A stretch of DNA of 64,000 bases from Puffinus mauretanicus (lineage: Eukaryota > Chordata > Aves > Procellariiformes > Procellariidae): NCBI GenBank assembly GCA_023333565.1, contig JAJKFH010002178.1:1-64000 (forward strand), read 5' to 3'. A program made the translations under genes and the position numbers. This document shows, piece by piece, positions 12,696-24,800 of this stretch. The first letter of the stretch is position 1; the number at the start of each line of letters is the position of its first letter. The notes under the pieces are model-generated. The model searched no databases. It had not been told where the DNA came from and saw nothing but the letters and a program-made list of their open reading frames with translations.

Positions 12696-15600
12696 GAAGC
12701 AGGATTCGTGCACACAAACTTTCTTCCATCTCCTTCCAGCACTGGAAGTTGATACTTATCATCACTGTCAGCAGCCTGGTCTTGGCACCTTAGAAAGTGC
12801 CATTTTAGATAGCTTCTACTGATGACAATTTTCGTTAATGTAAAAGTTCATGTTACTTACCTAGTAAGTTAGATAGATACTTTCTGCAGAACAGCAATAC
12901 TGAAGAAATTACTTCTTTTTATAGATATATACTTCCTGTTTACTTTTTTTTAATTAAATGTAGGCCTGAATATCCTGTTTTCTTCTTTGAAAAAGAGATT
13001 CTCGGGTACGCATAGGTTTATTTTCTTCTGGGGTGGACACTTATTTAGTACTTTATGTTTTCCATGCATGGTGTAAGTGGTGACAAGCATCATGGGAAAT
13101 GGTTTGAAACATTGTGATTCCGTAATTTTACCCCTTCCGTATTGCCTGTAACATTAAGGATTCAAAATATGCAGATGGGCATAAGCATCTGAAATAACTT
13201 TGAAAAACATTGTTTACTTTGGTGATACTTCTAAAGTTTGCAGGTGTTTCTACTACTTTATTTGACAAACTAAAGAGGAGACCGTTTTATTTGACTTTGC
13301 AAGATGTGACAAGTGCTAAACTGTTGAATTCTCTTAGCATCTTTGAGAAGATGCTAAAAATTTGAGTTCTTACAAAAACTGTAATGAGATTCCTGGTGAA
13401 AACACTTCAGAAACGATTGCATAGGCAGAAGAAGGGCCTGTTGTAAATAGTTGTATAAAACAAATGAAGTGCTAAGGAGGCTACTGCAAAACATTCCATG
13501 TTTTTGTGTAGATCTTTGATTTCATAGCGCATTAAAGAGAGAAATATGTAGCCTAAGGAGTTATTAGGTAGTTGTTGGACTTTCTCAAAACAATCTGCAT
13601 ACATGGTACTAAGTATTTTGAATTACCAGGTTCTCCTGCGAGAAAAATTGTGCTTTGGAACCTGAATTTTACCTTAACTTCACACAGTATCATGCGTAAA
13701 GATGATCAGTATAGACATACAGATTAGATTACAGATATATTTGTGAAAGTGAGTGTATCTATTTTGGTTGCTATTTTTTAACTTTAGTAGGTATTTAGCT
13801 TGCAATTCTTTCAGCTATTTAATAAATGGAAGTTTCATGTTTATGCATCAATTCTCCAGTCTTTACACAAGGTAAGTTACAAAGTGGGAAGCTTGCTATG
13901 TGAGAAACTTGTCTTCCACAGATAAATGATGCTATCAGTAATGGTTTTTGTTTACAGTGTTTTTTTCTGCCATGGTTCATTTACCAGAATTTTTTTACAT
14001 GTGGAAAATGTAATGTTATCTTGTACAATCATAAGAGCTTTGCATTTATTCTGATTTACTTTTTAAAGGCAGTATTTCCTTTTTATGTTCATTGCTTCCT
14101 TGCCTAGCTCTTGGAAAAGAGTCTCTATTGAACAAATTTGGCTGAAGCACTGTAGGAGCACTCTAAAAACTTAAAGTTTGGCAGGAGTGGAGTGGAGAAA
14201 GTGCATGTACTTGTGGGGGTTTTTTGCAAATTTCTTTTTCTTTTCTTTTCTTTTTTTTTTTTTCTGTTTTTTCCCAAAAATTTTCTGTGGGAATGTGGTG
14301 TAAGAATCTCTGTCTGTGAAGAACACATGCTTTTGCAATTTAATTTCTCTTGTCAATCAACTATGTCTAAAAATGAAAGCATTTCCCCACACTGATGAGT
14401 GGGGAAATACTCTGTACGATCTGAGTTATCCTCATTAAAAAGATAGTTTAAAAGAAAGGTCAGAATATTGTGAAACGCTGAGAAATTTTTTTTTCTCAGA
14501 AGGTACTTGTGGCATTCTCAAATATTTTTTTATATATCAAGTTACAGGATATTTATTTTCTTTCAAACTTGTTTATACAGGAAAGAGACATAATGAAATA
14601 CAGAGGTAATGTTTTTAAAAATGTTTTAAAAGAGGTGTCATTTGACATAGTCATGTAACAAAGAGACATCATGTAGCATTATATTCAGATGATGAACATT
14701 AAGTCATTCAGTGAGTAGCTCTACTGATTTCTTCTGGATCATTTATCTTTAGCATGTAATATTCCACAGCAATAAAATCTGGTTCTTAAATTGTTTTGAT
14801 TCCAGAAGCAAACAAAGGGCATTCTTGAAAATGCGTAGAAGTTTAATGTATTTTCATACATTAATGACATATTTGATGAAAGAAATTCTGGGCACTGCTT
14901 TTACACAGGTGCATTTTGTAAGGGTGTAAGGGGGCTTCTGGTTTTGGCCCGCGAAAGAGCTAATCTGAATTGCAACTCCGAACTGAGGTTCTTCTGCAGA
15001 GGCTGAAAGGTGTGTAAGTAGGTAGAACCTACACACAGGCACTGTTCAGCAGAAGCAATTACGCTTCTCTTGCAAAGACAGAGTATTACAGATTTATCAC
15101 AGCAGCAGTGAGATACCCTGAGGAGGCTTGTTGTAGTGATAAGACTCTGGAGTCTAACCTGACGCTATAAAATGCCTGAAAGGAAGGGTTTCTGGGATAC
15201 ACGAAGAGAAAGGTTTTGGGGTTCATTGGAAATTGTCCGAGACAATATGCAAAATATCTTGTCATTTTGTAGAAATTGAACAAATTTCTTCAAATTTACC
15301 TGAAAGTCACAACACAATCTATGACTTGTTTCACCATTTCACATGGAACATACACAAGAATGTCATGGATATGCCTAAATATTCAATCAAAAGACATGCA
15401 AAGTGGACGGAGGTTTTTGTGACATCTATGTACTCTTTCAGGCTATCCATTTGTGACAGTTGCGTCGCAGTTATTCCCTCCAGTATATAGAAACAGAGTG
15501 CTCTTAAGATGTCACTTTAAATTAAAGCCAAGATTTCGAACAAAATAACTTATTTATAGTCCTGATTTAAATTTCAGTAGCATGCTGAGACTAAATTTAC

Positions 15601-16328
15601 TCAGGCTATCTTCTCTGTCACAAATGTAATTTTCTTTAACTGCATGAAATTTCTATAAGAGATAGAAAATAGTTTGTTCTGGCTTGCAGGTAAAAGATGC
15701 TTGTGCCAACTTGATACTGAGTGAAAGATCTTTCCCATGCCTGACTCACTTTTCTGTCTGAGGTTGGTTGTGCAGTAGCACACAGAGAATGCTCTTCCTC
15801 TTCAGCACCTTAAAAACAATTTTTTCTTATTTTCTAGAATGATGGGTGAGATGGCAGGATGCAGTTGTGCTCTTTCTGGGTTTTTCTGTGCCTTTGAGTT
15901 CCTTTAAAAAAATGTCTTATGGTATTTTTTCTGGAAGATACTTATTAAAGTAGCAGTTCATATAAACAGTATCTACTGCCTATGTTAAGCAGGATGACGG
16001 ATGGTACTTGTTTACTTCATTCTCTGAGAGTTGAGCAGATTAATTCCCAAAGAGAAATTCAGATTTTATAAGGACACTATCAACATAAGTAAAAGAGGAG
16101 GGGATCTTAAAATAAGTATTAGGTTTTTCATAGAAGCCACAGAAGGATATGTTGTTCCTCTGCCTGTTTTGAGGTGCCTGTAGTATAACTGCAGAAAACA
16201 GGACAGACAAAATCAAGAATTGTTGAGTGTGCCTTGTGAGACAGGTGCACTAACTTTATAGCCTTTCTGAGTTCTTGGGGATGCACTATTTTCCATATAT
16301 AATTTTGCATAATGCTGGATTCTGTTTG
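12696..16328. other. Inferred DTWD2 intron sequence, no gene seen
   Basis: This is AT-rich non-coding sequence. It contains a pyrimidine (TTTTC)n/T-run tract at 14231-14265. A 10-bp inverted repeat lies at 14381-14408 (ATTTCCCCAC and GTGGGGAAAT, 8-base loop), and an 8-bp inverted repeat at 14478-14499 (CTGAGAAA and TTTCTCAG). ORFs are short and unrecognised. Confidence 0.55.
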
Positions 16329-16333
16329 GAGAG
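16329..16333. repeat. Target-site duplication, left copy (GAGAG)
   Basis: These five bases are immediately outside the LTR terminus and are repeated exactly at 16827-16831. They define the integration site. Confidence 0.88.
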
Positions 16334-16826
16334 TGTCGTGGTTTAACCTGGCAGGCAGCCAAATACCACGCAGCCACTCACTCAGTCCCCCCCACCCCAG
16401 CGGGACGGGGAGAGAATCGGAAGGGTAAGAGTGAGAAAAACTCATAGGTTGAGATAAAGACAGTTTAATAGAACAGAAAAAGGGAAAATAATAATGATAA
16501 TGATAAAATATACAAAATGAGTGATGCACAATGCAATTGCTCACCACCCGCGCTGACCGATAACCAAGTAGCGATCGGTACTTCCTGGATCACGCCTACC
16601 ATTCATATACTGAGCATGGCGTCACATGGTATGGAATACCCCATTAGCCAGCTGGGCTGGCTGTCCTGATCATGTTCCCTCCCATCTTGTGTACCTAGCT
16701 CAGTCAGTAGGCACGGGAGCTGTCCTTGGGCTAGGAGGGCACTTAGCAACAACTGAAAACATCAGTGTGTTATCAACATTCTCCTCGTACTAAATCCAAA
16801 ACACAGCACTAGCCGAAACCAGGACA
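16334..16826 (-). mobile_element. Solo LTR of an avian endogenous retrovirus, ERVL-like
   Basis: This is a complete 493-bp LTR in minus orientation. Read on the minus strand it begins TGTCCTGGTTTCGG and ends GGTTAAACCACGACA, so it has the TG...CA termini that integrase leaves. An ATTAAA poly(A) signal lies near plus position 16466. The copy is bounded by a perfect 5-bp direct duplication, GAGAG, at 16329-16333 and 16827-16831. The flanks continue directly into intron sequence with no internal region. This shows that the provirus was reduced to a solo LTR by recombination between its two LTRs. A 5-bp duplication is usual for ERVL and several other avian ERVs; the class is inferred. The 139-aa antisense ORF across it has no coding meaning. 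Confidence 0.92.
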
Positions 16827-16831
16827 GAGAG
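16827..16831. repeat. Target-site duplication, right copy (GAGAG)
   Basis: This is the exact match of 16329-16333, directly after the CA-type LTR end (ACA at 16824-16826 on the plus strand). Confidence 0.88.
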
Positions 16832-19800
16832 CAAAGCTAATAAGAGTAATGATGAAGAAAGAGGCATAGAAAAGGTGAAAAGATAAGGATGTTGACATTA
16901 AGGAGAGGACTGAGGGTAGCACTTAGAGCTTTCTACAAGAGCTCCTGTCCTAATATTTAAAATAAGAGCAGAAATCAGTTGCCTGTCTTTACTGACTTAA
17001 ATTTTTAAAATTTCAAACACCAGGTCTTTGACCCCATCAAGGCAACACTTTTGCTTTCGTTAGTTCTGAAGAGCTGAACAGGATCAGCTGGGTCGTCACT
17101 TGCCTGGGGCATCCCCAGAGAGGGCCATGGAAGAAGAACTCAGCCCTGAGAAATACTGAAGGGTCGCTGTTTTTACTGGGGTTCACATCCTTTGTAAATG
17201 CTCAAAGGCTGTAGCATTTGCTAAGAGGGTGGTGCATTAGCAGAGAAGCCAGTGTTTATTAAGTTAATATAACAGTTTGTGAGAATTGCTGACATTCAGG
17301 CTTTTGGAAACACTGGGTCTTGAGTTACACATAGAAATGAAACTTGGTTGTATGTGTTACTTCATGCTTCTGATGGCTTGGAAACTAAGCCCCCAAACTC
17401 CCTTGCACTTATAAAGAGAATAGATATGCTAATTTCAGTGTGTTGGCTAAATTCCAGTAAGTAATTGCATTCAGCTTATCTAAATTTCTCTCTCTAATTT
17501 GAATTGGTTGAGATAGTTTCCATCTTCTGTCTTATAGTGTTGTTTATTTTGGTGAGTGATGTTAAATAGGCTGTTGTTTTTTCAACTTGACATTGCTGTA
17601 TTTTGTTAGTAACTGAAATTATTCCAAAGTGTGCATATGATTTGCAAATTACTTTGACAGCTAAAAAAAAAGTAAATTGTTGCATCATGGTATCTTTATC
17701 ATTTTATGGAGAGTGGTTATAAAATATCATATTTTTTGTTTTGAAACAACAATAGGGTATTTATGTATACTCATTCTGAGTTTTTCAGTGTAATGTAAGG
17801 GGTAGACGATCTGATTTTTTTTACATTAACTGTGGAGGAACATTTCTGTAAATTTAAATTAAGCTTGTTCAGCTGGATTTGAGATATGCAGGTGACATAT
17901 AAAGAATTAATTCTTCTAGGTAGTGCAGAAGCTTCGATGAGACTGTTGTAATGCCCTACCTGAAACTATTAACTCCACAAAAGTCAAGGCAAGTTTTAGA
18001 CCTGTTAGCTGAAAATGAGAGAAGTTGGCCTCCTACCTAATCACATTTGAGAACAGTAAAGATTTCATACATCTAGGCAATTTTTTTTCAAGAAAATGTT
18101 CTTCCCATGTCTGAAATACGTATTAACTATATTAATTTGTTTTGGTTTCTATATTGTTTTGACTCTGTCTTACCATTCAGTTTATGCTCTAAGCTGATAG
18201 AGCTCCTCATTGTGCATTTTACTCATTCAGTGAGTTTACCTAGTTTCTCATAGACAGTCATTTGGTGAGTCTATCCAATTTGTGATACACAAAGGGTACG
18301 CTGACTGCATTTCAGGTGACTGAGGATCTCTTATTTAGATACTGTGCCTCTCTGGAGTAAAGAGTAGGGTAAAATGCGTGTTTGTTGAAAGAAGCCATTA
18401 ATAGACAAACTGTAGCAGGGAGTTGTCCTGGTCAGGTCATTCTTCCTCTGATCTCCACCACTGTTGTGCTGTCTGTCTGTGGGGTTTTCATCTCATCCCA
18501 GTGAATATGTCATTTTTCAGAAAACTTGATGGGGACTACTTGTTTGCATCCTCTCTCACTCTTCCCAGGAAAGAAGAAATTTGGTTGCTGCTGCTCTTGC
18601 TGTTAGAAATAGAAAGTTGCCCTTTCCTACAACATCTGTGCAGCTGTTTGAGACTTTGTGGCTCCACAGTGTAAGGTGGAGTGCAGGCAACTTTTCTTCC
18701 ATAGAAGTTGTCTTGCAATCATGAATAATTTCCCTTTCTCTGGAATGCTGATCTTAAAAGTTTTTCAGCATGAGCCCCAAGAAATGAAGTATAGAAACCA
18801 GCAGACAGAACTATTCCCAGCTCCTAAAAAAAAAAAACCCTTAAGGCACTGTTGTCTATGTCCAAGGAGGGGAAAGCCAGTGTTCCTGCAGGTAGTCCAT
18901 GAGGTAGTTTCTCTCAACCTCTTGTAGAGAGACCCTATGAAAAATGTGGCTGTCAGCTGTTGAGAAAAAGTGTGGATATGTTTCTGCTCTGCTACTCAGG
19001 ATATATGCTGGAGAAACAATGGACCGAGTTTACCCTGTTTTTTAATACTTATCTAGGAATTTCTAAGTAGGGACTAAAAGCTCCCTCCAGCATAGATCTC
19101 TGTATACTTGAAAAAACTAGCCTTCCTACTCTGTCGTGATGGAGATCCATACATGGTCCCAGTAAAGGGAGCATAAAAACAAAGCAAACCTTGAGGAACA
19201 ACAAATGAAAATATTAATTTAATTTTGATTTTCTTTTGGATTTCATTACATACACTGCTGTCCAAAGTCTACATTTTCTCTCCTAAATCAATTTGTTCTA
19301 TTTCTGATTTTTCAATACCAAACTGAAGAAGGTAGTTGATAAAGGCTAGTATGTATCCACTAGCTTCATTCCTGAATCTGCCCTGGATCTGTTCCCCAGC
19401 ATGTGGACTGAATTTGCTGTTGAATATCCAAGTAACTGTTAACATCTTTCATACAGTAGATAAAAATTCAACAGTATGACTATAAATTAAAGATAGTATG
19501 ATAGGCTTCCAGTATAGTGTAATAGCAAGCATAATCTGCTAATGAGGTGCGAGGTATAAATTCTTTTCTTTCAACAGTCAGAGTACAGAGCTAGAGACTA
19601 AAGACCCTGAGTTTGCAGACATAGAATAATCAACTACTTCAACTGTCTTGGCTTTAAATATAAAATATCAAGTTTGACTTTATAGTAAGTAATAGGCATT
19701 CATTGAGTAATTTATCATACGTTGTGCCAATTCATTTGCAGAAATATGCTGAATAGCTGCAGAAAATGAAAATGAGTTTTAAGTGGAGATGACCATTGAA

Positions 19801-21760
19801 TTTGCAGGAAAAACTCTGTATATCATCACCTGTAATCATTACTTTCAAATATCTAAGAATAGTAAGTATGTTCAGGAAAGATACATTTATATGTTCTTTG
19901 AGACCATTTGTGCATTTTTAGTTTAATTAAAATGAATGATTAAAACTACAATGCATTCCAAGTAATTATTATGGTAAGCAGCCTTAAAAGAGCAGAATCA
20001 TCAATCTTTACTCGGGAGGGCAAAATGGATTTTGGAAGATGTGATTTTAAAATTACTTAATTAAAATGACACCTTCGGTATTACAGTTGTGAAAAGAATA
20101 CAAATGTATTTTTATATAATGCAAAAATCATTATGTTAGTATGCTGTATTCTTTACATAACTAAACATGCATTCTTCTTCTCAATTTCTCAACCTAAGTG
20201 TAAATTCTTTGGCTGTTGAAAGTGGTCTCTCCAAACTATCTAAACAATCCTTACTGGACGCTTTTAAAACATTCTGAGATGTGCGTGTTTTGGTTCTTCA
20301 AGCCTACCCAATGACAAGACTAGCATTTTAAAAAAAAGTTTCCTTTGATAGACAAGTTAGGGCTTTCTGTCACAAAGGTACATTTTTCTGTCTTTTCCTA
20401 TATTTGAGTATATTGAACTTTTATAGCTAACTTATTTGTCCTTTCCAGAATGTATTTCCTCTTCTCTTGTTGCCTTCTTTTTATTTATTTATTTTTAATT
20501 CCCATTACATTGGGATCAAGTAAAGCACTGGAATTTGATCTTACTCATTCATGTTTCTTCAGCAGCTTGGAGTTTCCCTTTTAGAAATGAGGTATCTCGA
20601 ACTTTTAAGAATGGGTGACTGCATGTAGAAGAGATGAAAGAAAACAAAGCATTACAAATAAAAGCAAAAATGGGAAGAGTGAAGAGGGAAAATACTGAAT
20701 GAAGCGAGGAATGCTGAAAAACCTCTGGCAAGCAGAATGGGAGCAATATTGTGATGGCCATGGGGAACAGTCACTCATTTTTTTGAGAAGAAGGAAAAAT
20801 AAAAGACAATTGCTGGGATGAGATTAAAAAAAAAAGAAAATTGACTTGCTGTTTTATAATAATTCCTTAGAGTTTATTGTACTGTACTACAGTATTGTAC
20901 TGTACTACAGTACAGTAATTTTTTTGAAAAGGAACTGATAATTTTTGGTTAAGAATAGTGACAACGTTGCTAAAACATTAACTTGTTCGGCAAATTATAT
21001 TTTAAACATATGTAGAGATGGATATTTTAGGAATGGAAGAATGATATCTGAATTTTCATACAAAGTCTAATAATGTAACTTCTATGATGTTTCAACTGGT
21101 GTTTATAAACTCAGTAAAACCTTTTGGAGCTGATAAAACAGGTAGTGTAGTGGGTGAACTAAATTTCTTTTTCTTAAAAACCTTTACCTTGTGAGATAGT
21201 ATAAAGTGGTTATCACTTGAGGCAGAGCCAATAAATCATTTTCAAACATGATTTAGGTAAGCAAATAGTTCTAATCAGTGACCTAGTACATTATATGAAT
21301 AAATGTAGTTTCTAAAAGTCTTTCGTTCAGAACTTGACAAATAATATTTAACCAAGGTAAATAGTGACTATACAGTCATTGTACATTGTGCGGGATGGTG
21401 TGTGTGTTTAGACAGTGCAATAAAACAAGCATGGTGAATAATTTTATTTTTGTTACAGGATATCTATGGCAACTGAAACTGGTTGCTTAAATTTCACTCA
21501 GTCTTTCTCTAACAAACAATTGTATTTTCTTTACATGTTTATACAGTAACAAATATGCAGTTCTTGTCTCTGATGGTGACTCACGAGTATTCTAGTATTA
21601 TACTTAACAATAGCATAAGGTCATTGGCTACTAGGAGACAAAACAGCAAAAGGAAAGAAAGCAACTGAGGTGAAGGGGCTGTATTTTGCTTAGTGTAGGG
21701 AAGAAGTATCTTGTTTGCTATACTGACCTGTTTATTTTAGTAGAGTTTCCTATTTTTCAG
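16832..21760. other. Inferred DTWD2 intron sequence up to the exon acceptor
   Basis: This is AT-rich non-coding sequence. At 17060-17135 there is a weak resemblance to the internal-promoter part of 5S rRNA, as in 5S-derived SINEs. At 20880-20915 there are two consecutive near-palindromic hairpins (listed separately). The stretch ends in a good acceptor: a pyrimidine-rich tract and TTTTTCAG at 21753-21760. Confidence 0.6.
20880..20915. repeat. Twin palindromic hairpins, TACTGTACTACAG motif
   Basis: Two perfect inverted repeats sit end to end. The first is TACTGTA/TACAGTA around one C (20880-20894). The second is TGTACTGTA/TACAGTACA around one C (20896-20914). The 19-mer GTACTGTACTACAGTACAG (20897-20915) recurs exactly at 55380-55398. 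No transposon ends or duplications are visible. It could be a microsatellite-like expansion or a small foldback element. Confidence 0.8.
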
Positions 21761-21889
21761 GTGCAGTTAAAACCCAACATTTCAAGTCAATACGTAATTC
21801 GTACACAGCCAACAAACACCTGTCTATCTACACTTGAATGTGCAGCTGTTGCTCTTACTATCATGGAAAAAAATAAGAGTATTCAAGAG
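21761..21889 (+). CDS. DTWD2: DTWD2 penultimate coding exon
   Basis: This 129-bp exon encodes 43 residues of DTWD2, the DTW-domain tRNA-uridine aminocarboxypropyltransferase. Known function of the family: it transfers the 3-amino-3-carboxypropyl group of S-adenosylmethionine to a uridine in the tRNA D-loop, giving acp3U (U20a for human DTWD2). The exon is phase 0 at both ends. TTTTTCAG lies before it and the strong donor GAG|GTATGT after it. It reads VQLKP.., then [20 protein letters not shown] and ends ..SIQE. The QPTN.CLSTLE block is the conserved C-terminal signature of the DTW domain. It agrees closely with my memory of human DTWD2, where the next residues are a Leu/Arg-rich [17 protein letters not shown] segment; that is exactly what the exon at 26333 encodes. 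No frameshift or internal stop is present. Simple ORF calling hides it, because the ORF reading through starts in intron sequence. Confidence 0.93.
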
Positions 21890-24800
21890 GTATGTAATTT
21901 TAAACACCTGAGTTTTTCTTTTATGAATAGTAGAGGAACAGTGAAGATACTTAGCTATTAATGTCACATTTGATAGTCAAAATCTTAATGACATTGTAAT
22001 GGTTTTGTTGCACAGCAAACTAAAACAAGAATGTACAAATAGAAACTATTTTTCTTCAGATATTTATTAGCTCTAGTATGTTCAGATTATTTTGACTCTT
22101 TCTTGTCATGTTCCAAAAGTCTCTATAGTGTTCCTCTTCTTTATTCAACATTGCTATCAGATTGCTGAGGGAACTTGTTAGATGCAAAGGTCTTGAATGA
22201 TTGTTTTGCTATTCCTCTTTTCAGTATGTTGAATTCTAGAATGGTATTTTTTGTTCCATCCCATAATGGAATTAGATTGGCTCTTTGGCCACAAAGAGTT
22301 GTCTGAAGATAAACCTGGGCAAGATTAAGTGCTAAAAATTTTGCTTTGATGGTGTTTAAAGTACCAGTTAGGGTCAGATCACATCCTGCAACAGATTGGA
22401 TTTGGTGCTGCAATGTCCGTCAAGGCTGAATGCAGACTACTTATCTTACAGACCAGTTTTACCCTGGTAGCCCATTTTATGTATGGAGTAATAGACTGGT
22501 TATTGAAAACAACTGCTATCTTCCCAACCCATCTCCTCAATTCCTCTTTTTCCGTCATATTTTTTTTTTCCTTTCTTTTCTTTAGCTATCTAAGGCTTTC
22601 CCCAGACACTTCCACTTTTACAAGTTTTCACTGTGGAGTCTTCAGGTTCATTTGTCTCAGGATTTGAGTTCCCTTTTTCCTGTACTTGTTATTCAACCTT
22701 CCTTTTCTTCTTCCCTCTTTTTTCCAGTTGTCTTTTCTGTTGATTATTTCTCTCTTGTACCTTTTATGCATTTTTAACTCAGCACTCCAGTTCCTTCTTT
22801 CCATCTACCTCATTCTTCTTTCCCATCACATTCTGTCATCCTGTACTACTTTCTTGCACACTTCTTCCTGTAATTGTAAATATGATGAGAAGAGTGACTC
22901 AGATTCTCTTCACCTGTACATTACTTTTTTAAAAAAGTTGGTTTATAAGGCACCAAATATATACTGTGCTTGCTACAATGCAGAATAAAAATCCGTAGAG
23001 ATGACAGTTGGGAATTTAGCCCAAAACAAATAGAAGTACTATTGTGTATATTGCAGGGCAAATAGTGCAGAGATGCACTGTTGCAGTTATCTTTTCCTGT
23101 GATGTTTTTCTAAGTTCACTTGACATTTCTTATTGCAAAACTGCAAAACATAGACTCTGTACCGTGTATATTATACCGTGTATATTACACAGCCCCGTGT
23201 AATATACTAAATTGTACAACTGTAACATCGTAGATTGGTTTTCTTTTTTTAAACAGTTTTAGTTTGGGTATTTCTTATAGTGTATTGAAATATAGTGTAT
23301 TCTATAGTGTATTGAAAACCACTTTGTGTTATGTACTTTGTTAGTTAACTGTAATTAACAGTTAACTGTTAACAAATGTTCAGTTGTAATGTATGGAATT
23401 TACATGTTGTACTCTTACATAACCAAAGTTATACTCAGTCTAAAGTATGGTTAGTATTTTGTAGCAAAGGAAGATATTAGTAAACTTGGCAGAGATTATA
23501 GCCTATAATCACTCTGATGTCTAATTTTCATGAAGCCAGGCAAGCATGATGATTATTTAGTTGATTAGTGATTCATTGGTACTGAATAATGTGGCAAGCA
23601 GTGTTTGGAATGACATTTTTGTGCTGGGTCTCGAAGGCTTTGTGCCATTGATTTTTTTGTGCTTTTTCCAAACGGTAGGTAAAACCCGAAGCCACCTAAA
23701 TTCAGGAAAGTTTATTAATTTTAAATAGTACATTCTATAAGAGATGTTAGGAGGCGGTGTATATGTATGCACATCTTAAAATGTTTATTTACTTCAGTTG
23801 AGAACAAAATCGTCATAGAAACATTCAGATATTTTCACCAGTCTCTTCATGTTCTACTTGTGGGAAACAGTATTACTTCAGGTACTGTCAGTTGAGGCTC
23901 TTGGGAATTTGTAAAATATCTTTGGATACAACTTGTTAAAAAGGAAAAGTATTTCCGAGCTGTGAGAAACTTAAGAAAATTTGGAGATTAGTATCAGTGA
24001 AGTTTCTCTCTCTCTTACACAGGGTATTAAAGTATTTAACTACCTTTAAATTTATGGTTAACTTCTTCAGTTAAGATCTGAATTTAAAATTACTGGGCTG
24101 ACAAATGTCATTGAGAATAACTGGTGCTAGACTCTAAAAAGTTTCATTTAGTTAGCAGTCAGGTAGGATTAATTTACTTTTTAGCATACGTTGATCTCGG
24201 AATATTTACTGGAGTCAAATAACCATTATCTTTTGTGATAGATGCATATTTTTAAATGATCCTCTGAATCATTTAAAAATTGAAGTCAAAGCACAGCAGG
24301 GTGATCTTTGACTCTCAAAAACCCAAAAGCTGATCCAGTTGGAGACAGGCAATTGAGTGTATTACTGCACGGAAAGTAGTAAGTTGTTTTCTGGAAAAAC
24401 TAGACAGCAGAGATGATCTGAATACCTCCTCACAGCTAGCTCGAAGATAAAATGCTTTGTAAGCCTGTCCCACTGACTTCCCGCACTCTTGCAGCCGTGG
24501 AATGCAACCCACTGGGTTATGTCTTCCTACCAGCCAGCTCACAGCTCTCACGTGTCATTGGAGCAGTTTGGGACTTAACAGTTCTTGAGTTTAAGTTTAT
24601 CCCAGGTCAGAGAATACTAATTGGACATTAGCCTTTTCCTTGCAAGTTGTGATCCCACTAGTCTGTGATGGAAGAGGTTATTAAGATAATGTCTTTCTTA
24701 ATCTTTTGTTGCTGACATTACTAATATCAATTTAATAAGCCTACGAGTAGTTTCGCACCATAGACCCAGGTCTGCAATCTGATTGTGTGCCCAGAATGTA

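Noticed and set aside
15990..16020. Possible DTWD2 exon with DGT(W)
   Set aside because: It reads DGTC, not DGTW. The following residues do not continue as DTWD2, and no acceptor or donor frames it.
16128..16547. 139-codon minus-strand ORF
   Set aside because: It lies mostly inside the solo LTR and runs into intron sequence, so it is not a retroviral gene.
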